From NCBI GenBank assembly GCA_943357175.1, contig CALRGE010000005.1, positions 30,830 to 94,829 of the forward strand: 64,000 bases of DNA, written 5' to 3'. Origin of the DNA: Candidatus Peribacteria bacterium. GTDB lineage: Bacteria; Patescibacteriota; Gracilibacteria; UBA1369; 2-02-FULL-48-14. The notes under the pieces are model-generated. The model did not search any database, had not been told where the DNA came from, and saw nothing but the letters and a program-made list of their open reading frames with translations. The position numbers and the translations under genes are program-made. How positions within the stretch are numbered: position 1 is the stretch's first letter; every line of letters starts with the position of its first letter. Below, in pieces: positions 45,689 through 54,196 of this stretch.

Positions 45689-45798
45689 ACCGAATGAGCT
45701 ATGGAGTTTTACGAAACGTAATTAAAGGATATAAAAATAGAGAGCATGCTCTCTATTTTTATAATCCCAGTGTAGTAAAACTCCATAGCTCATTCGGT
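45689..45798. repeat. 110-bp nested inverted repeat between rny and groES
   Basis: The 24-bp arms 45689-45712 and 45775-45798 are perfect reverse complements (left arm begins ACCGAATGAGC). Inside lies a 34-bp perfect palindrome (45730-45763). The right arm ends 1 bp after the rny stop. No target-site duplication is seen, and no second copy was noticed in the window. Confidence 0.85.
45730..45763. terminator. Terminator of rny (34-bp perfect palindrome)
   Basis: The core TAGAGAGCATGCTCTCTA is flanked by AAAAA and TTTTT runs, so a strong stem with U-tract forms on either strand. It lies 36 bp after the rny stop. Confidence 0.8.
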
Positions 45799-45799
45799 A

Positions 45800-47329
45800 T
45801 CATTCCGCAAAAGCCTCAATTCTCAACTCTCTCACAACATCCACTTTAATTTTTCCTGGATATTGAAGATCTTTTTCAATCTTTCGTGCGATTTCATGAG
45901 AAAGTTTGATCGCGCGTAAGTCATCTAATTTTTCAGGGTTAACAAAGACTCGTAGTTCTCTACCGGCTTGAACTGCGAAAGCTTTTTCAACACCATCAAA
46001 ACTCAATGCCAATTTTTCAATTTCTCCAAGACGCTTAATGAAACTTTCAAGATTATCTTTATCAACTCCTGGTCTTGAAACTGAAATCAAATTTGCAACT
46101 TGAATAATTTTTGCCTCAATTGACTTAGCCTCCACATCACCTTCATTCGCCTCAACACAGTGAAGCAACTCCTCACTCATTCCAAATTTTTTCAAAATAT
46201 CACGACCGATTGCTGCGTGTTTTCCATGAACTTCATGATCTACAGCTTTTCCAATATCATGCAAAAGTCCTGCTTTCTTACAAAGCTCCACATTCGCTCC
46301 CATCATTCCTGCAATTTCAGCTGCGAGGAACCCAACTTCCATAGAATGCTTCAATACATTTTGACCATAAGCAATTCTAAATTTCAACCTTCCCAAAATC
46401 TTAATCAAGTTTGGAGGAAGCCCAGCAACACCAACTTCATAAGCGGCTTTTTCTCCAAGCTCCTTTATAAGAACATTCACTTCTTCCTTTACCTTTATAC
46501 CCATTTCCTCAATTCGGGCAGGGTGAATTCTTCCGTCTTCAATCAGACGTTCAAGAATAATCTTAGCCATGTATCGACGAATCGGATCAAAACAAGAAAT
46601 CACAATTGATCCAGGTGTATCATCAACAATCACATCAACTCCCGTAACAGTTTCAAAAGCATTGATATTTCGGCCTTCTCTACCAATAATTCTTCCCTTC
46701 AAATCATCAGAAGGAAGATTCACCAAGGTTGTAGTTGATTCAACGGTTGTCTCAGATGCATAACGCTGAATTGCGTCCGCAAGAATTTCTCTAGCCTTGC
46801 CCTCTGATTCATCCTTGATTTCCTTTTCAAGTTTTTTTGCATACTCAATCAGTTCATCTTTAGATTCCTCTTCAACCTGTTTAAATAGAATTTGTTTAGC
46901 TTCTTCCTTATTAAGTTGAGCAATTTCCTTCAATTTCTCTTCCTGTTTTAAGAAGACTTTTTCAGCCTCTTCTTTTTTCTTCTTTGCGTCCTCAATATCA
47001 GATTCAAGTTTCTCTTTTAACTTTTCGGAATTGTCCATTTTCGAATCGAGCGATTGCTCTTTTCTTATAAGTCTTTCCTCCGATTCCTCAATTTTCTTCC
47101 TTCTTATACGCTCTTCATTCCTAGCCTCTTCTTGCAACTTTATCATCTCAGCCTTTGCCTTGTGTAGAATATCAGCTGCCTTTGTGTTTGCCTCCTGCAA
47201 TGCTTTCTCCTGTTCCTTACGTTTTTTTATATCTTCATCTTTGAGCTGGCCGTTTCTGTAAACGAAACCGATTCCACCTCCAAGACCAAAACCAAGAACG
47301 AGTAGAAGCACTTGTGTAATAGTGCTCAT
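45800..47329 (-). CDS. rny: Ribonuclease Y
   Basis: Membrane-bound endoribonuclease that starts mRNA decay. N-terminal membrane helix (TITQVLLLVLGFGLGGGIGF), a long charged coiled coil (about residues 25-175), KH domain (GRIIGREGRNINAFETVTGV), HD domain with LLHDIGKAVDHEVHGKHAAIG, and the conserved C-terminal end. 509 aa, normal. The leader contains a terminator-like hairpin overlapped by a 15-codon frame. The stop codon touches the nested inverted repeat at 45689-45798. Confidence 0.96.
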   Translation of the reverse strand: MSTITQVLLLVLGFGLGGGIGFVYRNGQLKDEDIKKRKEQEKALQEANTKAADILHKAKAEMIKLQEEARNEERIRRKKIEESEERLIRKEQSLDSKMDNSEKLKEKLESDIEDAKKKKEEAEKVFLKQEEKLKEIAQLNKEEAKQILFKQVEEESKDELIEYAKKLEKEIKDESEGKAREILADAIQRYASETTVESTTTLVNLPSDDLKGRIIGREGRNINAFETVTGVDVIVDDTPGSIVISCFDPIRRYMAKIILERLIEDGRIHPARIEEMGIKVKEEVNVLIKELGEKAAYEVGVAGLPPNLIKILGRLKFRIAYGQNVLKHSMEVGFLAAEIAGMMGANVELCKKAGLLHDIGKAVDHEVHGKHAAIGRDILKKFGMSEELLHCVEANEGDVEAKSIEAKIIQVANLISVSRPGVDKDNLESFIKRLGEIEKLALSFDGVEKAFAVQAGRELRVFVNPEKLDDLRAIKLSHEIARKIEKDLQYPGKIKVDVVRELRIEAFAE

Positions 47330-47355
47330 GTTTAATGTTGTTATAACCAGAATAC

Positions 47356-47386
47356 AAAAAAGAGAACCGGCTTAGGTCGGTTTTTT
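47356..47386. terminator. Terminator-like hairpin in the rny leader
   Basis: AACCGGC-TTAG-GTCGGTT, with A6 on the left and T6 on the right, so both strands form a stem followed by a U-run. On the minus strand it lies 27 bp before the rny start and downstream of the likely rny promoter (47446-47475). It may work as an attenuator. On the plus strand no gene ends here. Confidence 0.6.
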
Positions 47387-47419
47387 CAGATTTGAGAGTG
47401 AAAAAATTGAATTTTCCAT
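47372..47419 (-). CDS. Candidate 15-aa leader peptide upstream of rny
   Basis: Minus strand MENSIFSLSNLKKPT and a TAA that falls in the loop of the terminator-like hairpin. Translation would place a ribosome over the hairpin's first arm. It starts about 20 bp after the predicted transcription start. No Shine-Dalgarno sequence, as for most genes here. Short frames occur by chance, so confidence is low. Confidence 0.25.
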   Translation of the reverse strand: MENSIFSLSNLKKPT

Positions 47420-47445
47420 GATTTTCTCTTTGAATTCGGTCGCAA

Positions 47446-47475
47446 TTTATAAAAGATCTGAACGCAATTTAACAA
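47446..47475 (-). promoter_or_regulatory. Candidate promoter of rny
   Basis: Minus strand: TTGTTA (47470-47475), 18-bp spacer, TATAAA (47446-47451). Predicts a leader of about 110 nt. Confidence 0.5.
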
Positions 47476-47487
47476 AGCAAAGTCCGC

Positions 47488-47516
47488 TTGGCAAGAATTA
47501 TCTTTGCGGCTAAAGT
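47488..47516 (+). promoter_or_regulatory. Candidate promoter of the 868-aa membrane protein
   Basis: TTGGCA (47488-47493), 17-bp spacer, TAAAGT (47511-47516), 17 bp before the ATG at 47534. Divergent from the rny promoter. Confidence 0.5.
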
Positions 47517-47533
47517 TTCCGAGTAATAAAAAA

Positions 47534-50140
47534 ATGAAAGAAAAAATCAAATACATTATCGGGACAATTTGGCTTGTAATAGTGATGTATTTTTATTACA
47601 AAAACCACAGTTATTACACAGATAGTTTTCTAGGATTAGGAAGATTTTGGATACTTTGGCTTGCGCCGATTATCTCTTATGTCATTTTCTTATTTTATTC
47701 TTGGGGCAAAGGCGAAGATTCCTTAACAATGAAGCTGAGTGCGAAGAAAATCGCGGTCGTCTTCTTATTAGGAATGTTTTTCCTGGTGAATGTAGAATTT
47801 ATAGTAATCAAACCTCTAATGTATATGGGCCCGACAGCCATATACAACACTGACGGAACGGTCAATTTAAATCCTACCCAAGAAGAACTCAGTGGTGACG
47901 CACAAATTTTAAGGAAAGCGATTGTTATTTCTGCAAGTAATAGTTTTTACAAAAATGCGCCGGAAAACATAAAACAATATTTAGTTCGAGCTAGCTTTTT
48001 CGAAATTCAAAAAGGTATGCTTTGGACTTTTCTAAAAGTATATCTTCCCTCTTTGCTATTTTTATTTTTTTCATGTGCATTAGGCACAAAGTTGCATAAA
48101 ATCTTAAAAAGAACCCAAGATCACGAAGACAATTTTGAAAAAAAGCTGATTGAAACTATTTTAGGCTTATTATCAATAAGCCTCGTTTTCCTTGCAACTT
48201 CATCACTTGGTCAATTTAGTATCTTGGTAAATTTATCCATAATAGGCGTAATTGCTATTTTAATACGGAAGGAATTATTTTACATATTTGAAAAAATCTC
48301 CAAATGGAAAGTAGTGCTTGAGTTTCCATTTTCAAATTTACTTATCCCGATAGGCATTTTTATTTGGACATTTCTATCAATTCACCTCATGGACAATCTG
48401 AGCCCAATGCCGCGTGGCTGGGACGGATTAAATCGGTACATACTAATTGCTAGAGATATTGCCGAAAGTGGATCAGGAGTGAAAATTGCAAGCATGTATT
48501 CCTGGGAACTTATTTTGGCTTTCTTCTATCAAATTGATTCAAAAATTGCCCTATTTTGGACTTCTATACCCGGAATTTTAAATTTCATAATAATCTGGAT
48601 AATTTGCAAAAAATTCACTTCAAGCAAAAATGCAAGTCTCGCAATTGCCTTCATGATTTCAATGCCGATGATGTCATTTTACATGGCAGATGAGAATAAA
48701 ATCGATTTGGCACACTGGCTACTTGGAAGCACCGCATTATTGTCACTATTAAATGGACTCGATTTCAAAGATAAAACCCGAATTAAAGATTATTCATACA
48801 TATGGATTGCCGGAATCCTTGCCGGATTCGCATTCACGGTAAAACTTACAGGTATACTTTTAATTTTCGGACTTGTTGCAACTTTTGCATTGGTAGAAAG
48901 TGGATGGCTTTTTGCAATCGCAATCGGTCTATTTTCTCTTGCCGCACTTGTGAAAATGGGAGGTCTTAATTTAGGTTCAGATTTCGTTAGCTCTGAAAAT
49001 TTTAATTCTATAATTATTGTTTTCTCAGGGATTACAGGCTTAATTTCAAGCTTTATCGCGATTAAACAGAAGCAGCTGAAGTTACTCAATATCAAGCATT
49101 TCTTTATCTTATGCGCCCTGATTATATTACCAATACTTCCTTGGTTTGCTTATAATATTTCAAAAATGACTACTTTTTCAGTAGATGCCTTAGTACAAGG
49201 CACTGCTGAATATCCTTCTATTGATATGCAGTTAATAGAAGGAAAATGTGACGCAGGTACCGGTTCCTATGAAGAATATGACCGATATTTGGGCTACAAT
49301 CCTAATATCATTGTGCGAGCACTGGCAATTCCTTGGCACTTAACGATGAATGATATTGGCGCAGTGGGTGCTTATGTTGATATAGGTTTTTCATTTTTAG
49401 GATTTATAGTTTTTACTATTCTTTTCTTCAAATTCTCTGATAAAAGAAAAACCGTTCTGCTGTTTTTTGCGCTAGTGTATGGATTTTTCTGGCTGATTAG
49501 AGCAAATGGCGTCATTTGGTATGGCTTCCCTCTTTTGACTTTTGCTGCAATCGCAATGGCACTCTCGTTCGAAGAACTTGATAAAAATACCTTCGGTCGA
49601 ACTATACTTTTATTTGCTTTCCTAACTTGGGCTATTCTTGCTCTAAATACACGCTTAAATAATTTTGGAAATGCCGTACTTTTATTAAATCATGCGGGGA
49701 AAATTACTTATCAAGACGTACAAGATAATATTTTCCCGGCTGCGGATGAGATTCAAAGTTACTTAAAAGATCATGAGGGCTTAGTTTATAAAGTAGGAAC
49801 ACCTTACGGATTTTATATTCCCGGTTTCTTCAAACGAACTTACGATGATCAACTATTGGACGTCTTCTACTGTACCTACCAAAGTTATGATGGCGATCCG
49901 ATTAAAATTATTCGGATTTTTGAAGAGAACAATATAAAATTCATGCTTTATGACACTCACACAAACACAATCGGGAACGACCCTAAAGGGACACTAGTTA
50001 AAAAAGTAAACATAATAACTGATTTTATGAATAAATATCTGGAAATTGTTGTTTATGACGATGTTCGAGGAAACTATCTTCTATATATTCCAACAGAGGT
50101 GGAACTCATTCAAAAACATCCCGAATTATTGCAGGAATAA
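47534..50140 (+). CDS. Multi-pass membrane protein, probable GT-C-type glycosyltransferase (868 aa)
   Basis: Fifteen or more hydrophobic helices spread over the first about 740 residues, then a soluble domain of about 130 residues. A large loop after a membrane segment carries MPRGWDGLNRYILIARDIAE, in the place where ArnT/PMT-like GT-C enzymes have their first acidic motif. Other family-like parts are YMADENKIDLAHWLLGSTAL and ILAGFAFTVKLTG. This fits a lipid-linked sugar transferase (protein or surface glycosylation), but the substrate cannot be read. The frame is open to TTG 47504; ATG 47534 fits the promoter. It is followed by a lamin-tail surface protein. Confidence 0.72.
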   Translation: MKEKIKYIIGTIWLVIVMYFYYKNHSYYTDSFLGLGRFWILWLAPIISYVIFLFYSWGKGEDSLTMKLSAKKIAVVFLLGMFFLVNVEFIVIKPLMYMGPTAIYNTDGTVNLNPTQEELSGDAQILRKAIVISASNSFYKNAPENIKQYLVRASFFEIQKGMLWTFLKVYLPSLLFLFFSCALGTKLHKILKRTQDHEDNFEKKLIETILGLLSISLVFLATSSLGQFSILVNLSIIGVIAILIRKELFYIFEKISKWKVVLEFPFSNLLIPIGIFIWTFLSIHLMDNLSPMPRGWDGLNRYILIARDIAESGSGVKIASMYSWELILAFFYQIDSKIALFWTSIPGILNFIIIWIICKKFTSSKNASLAIAFMISMPMMSFYMADENKIDLAHWLLGSTALLSLLNGLDFKDKTRIKDYSYIWIAGILAGFAFTVKLTGILLIFGLVATFALVESGWLFAIAIGLFSLAALVKMGGLNLGSDFVSSENFNSIIIVFSGITGLISSFIAIKQKQLKLLNIKHFFILCALIILPILPWFAYNISKMTTFSVDALVQGTAEYPSIDMQLIEGKCDAGTGSYEEYDRYLGYNPNIIVRALAIPWHLTMNDIGAVGAYVDIGFSFLGFIVFTILFFKFSDKRKTVLLFFALVYGFFWLIRANGVIWYGFPLLTFAAIAMALSFEELDKNTFGRTILLFAFLTWAILALNTRLNNFGNAVLLLNHAGKITYQDVQDNIFPAADEIQSYLKDHEGLVYKVGTPYGFYIPGFFKRTYDDQLLDVFYCTYQSYDGDPIKIIRIFEENNIKFMLYDTHTNTIGNDPKGTLVKKVNIITDFMNKYLEIVVYDDVRGNYLLYIPTEVELIQKHPELLQE

Positions 50141-50158
50141 TTCAGGACTTTGTCAGGA
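50132..50158 (+). promoter_or_regulatory. CAGGA triple direct repeat, exact 11-bp period (site 2)
   Basis: CAGGA at 50132, 50143 and 50154, all in the same phase, just before a weak promoter of the lamin-tail gene (start 50197). The first copy overlaps the stop codon region of the 868-aa gene. The pattern fits binding of an OmpR/PhoB-type activator to direct repeats. Confidence 0.6.
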
Positions 50159-50196
50159 TTTGAGTTCATGATTGCCATGTAATTTAACCCAATTAT

Positions 50197-51828
50197 ATGC
50201 GTAAACTTTTCATATTCCTCTTAATTCTATCTTTTCCAACAGTTTTTGCGTCGGAAGAATGCCCAAGTAGCGCCATAGGCGGCATTATTTCCGTTTCAAC
50301 AAAGCTTGAGATAGGCAGCCTCTACCCATCACCTAAAACTGGTGAGAAAGAATGGGTAGAAATTAAAAATAATGATTCAGCAAAAATCGATCTCGCAAAT
50401 TATACTCTCGAAGATGGCACAGCCAAACCTTGGGCAATGAGTGGTCAAATTTCCGCTGGGCAAAGTTTGAAAATCGACTCCTTCCCTTTCCAATTAAATA
50501 ATGGTGGAGACCTCGCTACATTGAAAACTACAAGTGGAATTTTAATTGACACACTGACTTACTCCAGCAGTAGTGAAGGTGAAATAATTTACAAAAATTC
50601 TCCTGTAACGCTGGCTTCAACAGAAACTTCGACCGGAACTGTAGTCGTGGAAACAACTCCCATAAAATTACCAGTGATTTCAGAGTTGATTCCAAATCCT
50701 GAGGGTTCTGATTCAACGAGTGAATGGATAGAAATTTATAATCCTTTAACAGAGAATATAACTCTTGCCGGACTCTACTTGGACGACGCAGATGGAGGAA
50801 GTGATCCATATAAATTAAGTGGCAACTTGGGCGCCGAAAGTTACCTTTTAATATCCGTTGAAGATAGCAAAATTTCCCTAAATAACAGTGGTGATAGCGT
50901 TCGATTACTTGGCACAAATAAAGAAATTCTATCTCAAATTGATTACACAGATTCAAAAGAAGGCGAAAGCTATGCGCTCATTGGCAACTCTTGGGTTTGG
51001 ACTTCAAGCCCGACACCAGGAGCAGACAATATTATAGCAACAAGTGAAGACTCAAAACAAAGCGAATCAAGTTTCGTGAACGGCGATCTTTCAGAATCAG
51101 TAAATATCAGCGAAGTTTTCCCAAATCCTGAAGGAAGTGATCAAGAAAAGGAATGGATAGAAATTACAAATACAAGTTCAGTAGATGTAAATTTAGGTAA
51201 CTGGATTATTGATGATGGCAAAAAGCCATATGTTTTCCCTGACAACACAGTAATTCTAGCGGGATCAACTCTGATTTTATATCGTAGTGAAACCGGAATC
51301 GCCCTAAACAATAATGGTGAAATAATTCAGCTTAAAGATTACACGGGTGAAACAATGGACAGTATTGAATACGATAGTTCAATTGAAGATCAATCATATT
51401 CAAAAATTGAAGTTGAAGAAATGCAGAGCGAACAAGCGAGCTTAAGCTCGCTGGGACAAAAAGTTTCTGAAATTTGGGCATGGACAGAGCCAAGTCCGGG
51501 AGAACAAAACCCAATCTGGATGCAATTTAAAGGTGAAGTAACAGATTACAGCGAGGGCGTTGTAACAATCTTTGATGGCATTTCTCAGTGGACTTTCAAA
51601 ACCCAAAATCAAAAACTGGATCAGCTCGTTTTCACAATCGGCAATCAAATTCTCATTCGCGCAGTTCAGGCCGGCGACATTTACGAAGTCACTTACAGCG
51701 AACTTTTGCAGAGTAGCGAGAAACCCACAAAAAACTACTTGATTTGGGAAATTTCAGCGGCAGTACTTGCAGGCACTTGTTGGCTTGTTGTAGAGTACAG
51801 AAAGCGCAAACAAATGACCTTGTCTTAA
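50197..51828 (+). CDS. Surface protein with three lamin-tail (LTD) domains and C-terminal anchor (543 aa)
   Basis: Signal peptide MRKLFIFLLILSFPTVFA. Three lamin-tail-like beta domains follow at about residues 30-135, 150-280 and 305-430. Each carries a start like SELIPNPEGSDSTSEWIEIY or SEVFPNPEGSD with EWIEI and a later L-x-NNxG block (ALNNNGEIIQL). The third ends WAWTEPSPGEQNP. An OB-like segment (KGEVTDYSEGVVTIFDG) and a C-terminal membrane helix with a basic tail (LIWEISAAVLAGTCWLVVEY then RKRK) complete it. LTD proteins in bacteria are often surface or nuclease-linked; here no nuclease domain is seen. Preceded by the CAGGA repeat site. Confidence 0.85.
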   Translation: MRKLFIFLLILSFPTVFASEECPSSAIGGIISVSTKLEIGSLYPSPKTGEKEWVEIKNNDSAKIDLANYTLEDGTAKPWAMSGQISAGQSLKIDSFPFQLNNGGDLATLKTTSGILIDTLTYSSSSEGEIIYKNSPVTLASTETSTGTVVVETTPIKLPVISELIPNPEGSDSTSEWIEIYNPLTENITLAGLYLDDADGGSDPYKLSGNLGAESYLLISVEDSKISLNNSGDSVRLLGTNKEILSQIDYTDSKEGESYALIGNSWVWTSSPTPGADNIIATSEDSKQSESSFVNGDLSESVNISEVFPNPEGSDQEKEWIEITNTSSVDVNLGNWIIDDGKKPYVFPDNTVILAGSTLILYRSETGIALNNNGEIIQLKDYTGETMDSIEYDSSIEDQSYSKIEVEEMQSEQASLSSLGQKVSEIWAWTEPSPGEQNPIWMQFKGEVTDYSEGVVTIFDGISQWTFKTQNQKLDQLVFTIGNQILIRAVQAGDIYEVTYSELLQSSEKPTKNYLIWEISAAVLAGTCWLVVEYRKRKQMTLS

Positions 51829-51871
51829 TAAAAAAATTGACTAGTATAAGGGCGCTCTTAACCAAAAAACT

Positions 51872-53908
51872 ATGAGCGAGAAGCAAAACAACGCACATGA
51901 TAATGACCAGATGAAAGACCATGAACTGAGTCGAGCAGATTTGATGAAAATGGAACAAACCGGAGAAAGTGGCTGGGGTAAGCTAGATTACGCCGGAGAA
52001 CAAAAAAGAGACAAAATTGCGGAAAGTCTGAAAAAATTTGAAGATGCCACAGGTCTTCCTCAAAAGAGACGTATTGGCAAAATAAAAAAAGTAAGAGATG
52101 GTCGTGAACTTCACGAAACGGAAGAGGAAATGAAGTCCAGTGCAAAAAAGTGGTACAGAGGGAAATTAGCAGAGAGCGGGCTCTTTGAACCGATGGATGA
52201 TTCCGAAAGAGAATTCATAAACTTTGAGCACAAAAGTCTACTTTCAAGATTCGACAAACTTTCTCTTGCTGATAACGACATGAATATGACGACTGTCCTT
52301 TCAACAATAGATCAAGATCTTGTACCACGCAGACGTTTCAGAAATAAATTAGTGATGTTGAAGGAACAAAACCCGCTCGTATTTAAAGAATATATGGCAC
52401 TCTTACCAACTTTGGGACTTGTTGGATCGAAAGAGGCGCTTCTTGGTAAAGTGATGGTTGCAATGAAACCTGTTATGAACATGCCGGAAGCTGTACAAAA
52501 AGCCTTCAAAGAGAGAAGAAATACACTTGGCACAAAAAAAGAAACTGGGCCGCTTGTTGCAGAAGTCTCAAAAGAATATAAGGATAAGGTTGAAGATCAC
52601 AACAAAATGCTTGATCTAAATGTAAAATACTTCGGAGGTAAAGATATAAATGGTCAGCCGGAAACACTCGTTGAATTTAAAGATCATTTCGGAAAACTTG
52701 AAAGTTTTGGGGAAATGGATGCAACAATGAAAGCACTGCCAAATCTTATTGCAAAACGAAAAGCACTTTATGAGAAATCACAGGCACTGATTCAAAAAGC
52801 AAAGCCTGAAATGCAGGAAAAACTTAAGACAATGGTGAAAGAAATGCGAAGACACCAGCTTGAGAGCTATATGGATACACTCGAATCAGCAGTAACAAAC
52901 GACAACATGAATATTGCAGATGCAGGAAATTCTCTTCTCAAAGAGGTTGACGGAGTTGCACTATTCAGCAAGTTTGAGATTGAGAATGAAACCAGAAAAA
53001 TGCAAAAAATGAGCCTTAACGGGCAACCAGGCCAAGTTGAATCTTTAAAACTTGAAATTGAAGAAAGAGAAAAAGTTGTACAGGAGTATCAAAAGCTTCC
53101 TGACAAAATGCGTGATGATGAAACATTTATGGATGCGAATAGTCAAGATAGAAGCAGAATGCTAAAAGAGGCAAAAGATGCAAAACTAACAAGTCACGAC
53201 AATCCTTTCGATTTGGCGGCAAATAATGATGAAGGATATCTTGACGATCTTGGAGACGAGCTCGAAAGCAGTGATGGAGGAAAAATGCTCGATGAATATA
53301 TTGATGAAAGTGAAATGGAAGGTGAAACTGAAGCAGCTGATCTTATAAATTTGACTAGAAAAAGAGTTGGCCTAAAAGATGACATGATGAAAATGCATAA
53401 TGAGAGCCAACAGGAGGTTTATAAGCGAGATTTTAAGAAATGGATCAGGCTTGATGAAGGCGCAGAAGAAGAAAAAGATGTTCACACAGCAAGGGAAAAA
53501 ACCAAAGTTAAGGCTGCGAAAGAAGCAGATTTGGCATGGGAAAAAGGTTTCACGTTCAATTCCGCAATGATTGCCACTCAACGCCAAGATGTTGACGCAA
53601 GAGAGCTACGAAGAGGAGATTCGAAAGCACGTGAAAGAGTTAAACGAGCACGCTATGGTCTAGAAATAAATATTCAAAAAGAAGATGGTACAGACCAAGA
53701 ACGTAACGTTGGAAAAATGCTTGACGATCTTTCAGAGGAGCAGAAAGAAATATTAATTAAAAGGGTTATGGAAATGTTACTAGGAAATATGAAAATTTCC
53801 GCAGGTAAAAGTGCGGTAGTCAAAAATTCAGGCACAATGAAAGAAAAAGTAGGAAAAAGATTAATGAAACGTGAATACTTCAGCAACTTGAAAAAACAAG
53901 CAGCATGA
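51872..53908 (+). CDS. Large charged helical protein of unknown function (678 aa)
   Basis: Soluble, rich in Lys, Glu, Asp and Met, predicted almost entirely helical, without signal or membrane segment (for example KKFEDATGLPQKRRIGKIKK, PEMQEKLKTMVKEMRRHQLE). No cysteine and no enzyme motif seen. The many Met residues are unusual. Its stop overlaps the start of the ferredoxin gene by 4 bp (ATGA), so it belongs to the redox operon with ferredoxin, TrxB and Prx. The role could be structural or scaffolding; this is speculation. Confidence 0.75.
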   Translation: MSEKQNNAHDNDQMKDHELSRADLMKMEQTGESGWGKLDYAGEQKRDKIAESLKKFEDATGLPQKRRIGKIKKVRDGRELHETEEEMKSSAKKWYRGKLAESGLFEPMDDSEREFINFEHKSLLSRFDKLSLADNDMNMTTVLSTIDQDLVPRRRFRNKLVMLKEQNPLVFKEYMALLPTLGLVGSKEALLGKVMVAMKPVMNMPEAVQKAFKERRNTLGTKKETGPLVAEVSKEYKDKVEDHNKMLDLNVKYFGGKDINGQPETLVEFKDHFGKLESFGEMDATMKALPNLIAKRKALYEKSQALIQKAKPEMQEKLKTMVKEMRRHQLESYMDTLESAVTNDNMNIADAGNSLLKEVDGVALFSKFEIENETRKMQKMSLNGQPGQVESLKLEIEEREKVVQEYQKLPDKMRDDETFMDANSQDRSRMLKEAKDAKLTSHDNPFDLAANNDEGYLDDLGDELESSDGGKMLDEYIDESEMEGETEAADLINLTRKRVGLKDDMMKMHNESQQEVYKRDFKKWIRLDEGAEEEKDVHTAREKTKVKAAKEADLAWEKGFTFNSAMIATQRQDVDARELRRGDSKARERVKRARYGLEINIQKEDGTDQERNVGKMLDDLSEEQKEILIKRVMEMLLGNMKISAGKSAVVKNSGTMKEKVGKRLMKREYFSNLKKQAA

Positions 53909-54195
53909 TGCATATAATTAAAATTTGTTGTGGGTGCTCATGTGCGGCAAATTTCGGCCTTGATAACCTGAAAAAAGCCGAGGAAATTTTGGGAATCAAA
54001 GCTGGTGATACAAGTGAAGATGGGAAATTTCGGCTTGAAAAAGCCGGCTGCATGAGTAATTGTGAAAATGCGCCGAACGTGATGTTTTGTAAGCCTAACG
54101 GACCGCTTGCAACAATAATGCTAGACGGAAAAATCGAGGAAAATCTACTACCAAACAGGTTCGCAAAAATGCTTAAAGAATTAAAAAACTCATAA
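53905..54195 (+). CDS. Thioredoxin-fold [2Fe-2S] ferredoxin (96 aa)
   Basis: Electron carrier. The cluster ligands of NuoE-like thioredoxin-fold ferredoxins are seen: Cys8-x4-Cys13 at the N-terminus and Cys49-x3-Cys53 in KAGCMSNCENAPNV, with extra Cys 9 and 11. The block ENAPNVMFCKPNGP and the end helix fit this fold. It sits 1 bp before trxB, so it may hand electrons to or from that enzyme. Second gene of the redox operon. Confidence 0.85.
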   Translation: MMHIIKICCGCSCAANFGLDNLKKAEEILGIKAGDTSEDGKFRLEKAGCMSNCENAPNVMFCKPNGPLATIMLDGKIEENLLPNRFAKMLKELKNS

Positions 54196-54196
54196 T

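Noticed and set aside
45689..45798. Insertion sequence
   Set aside because: The 110-bp element has terminal inverted repeats but no room for a transposase gene and no target duplication.
47504..47533. TTG start for the 868-aa membrane protein
   Set aside because: The extension overlaps the promoter -10 (TAAAGT at 47511); ATG 47534 is natural.
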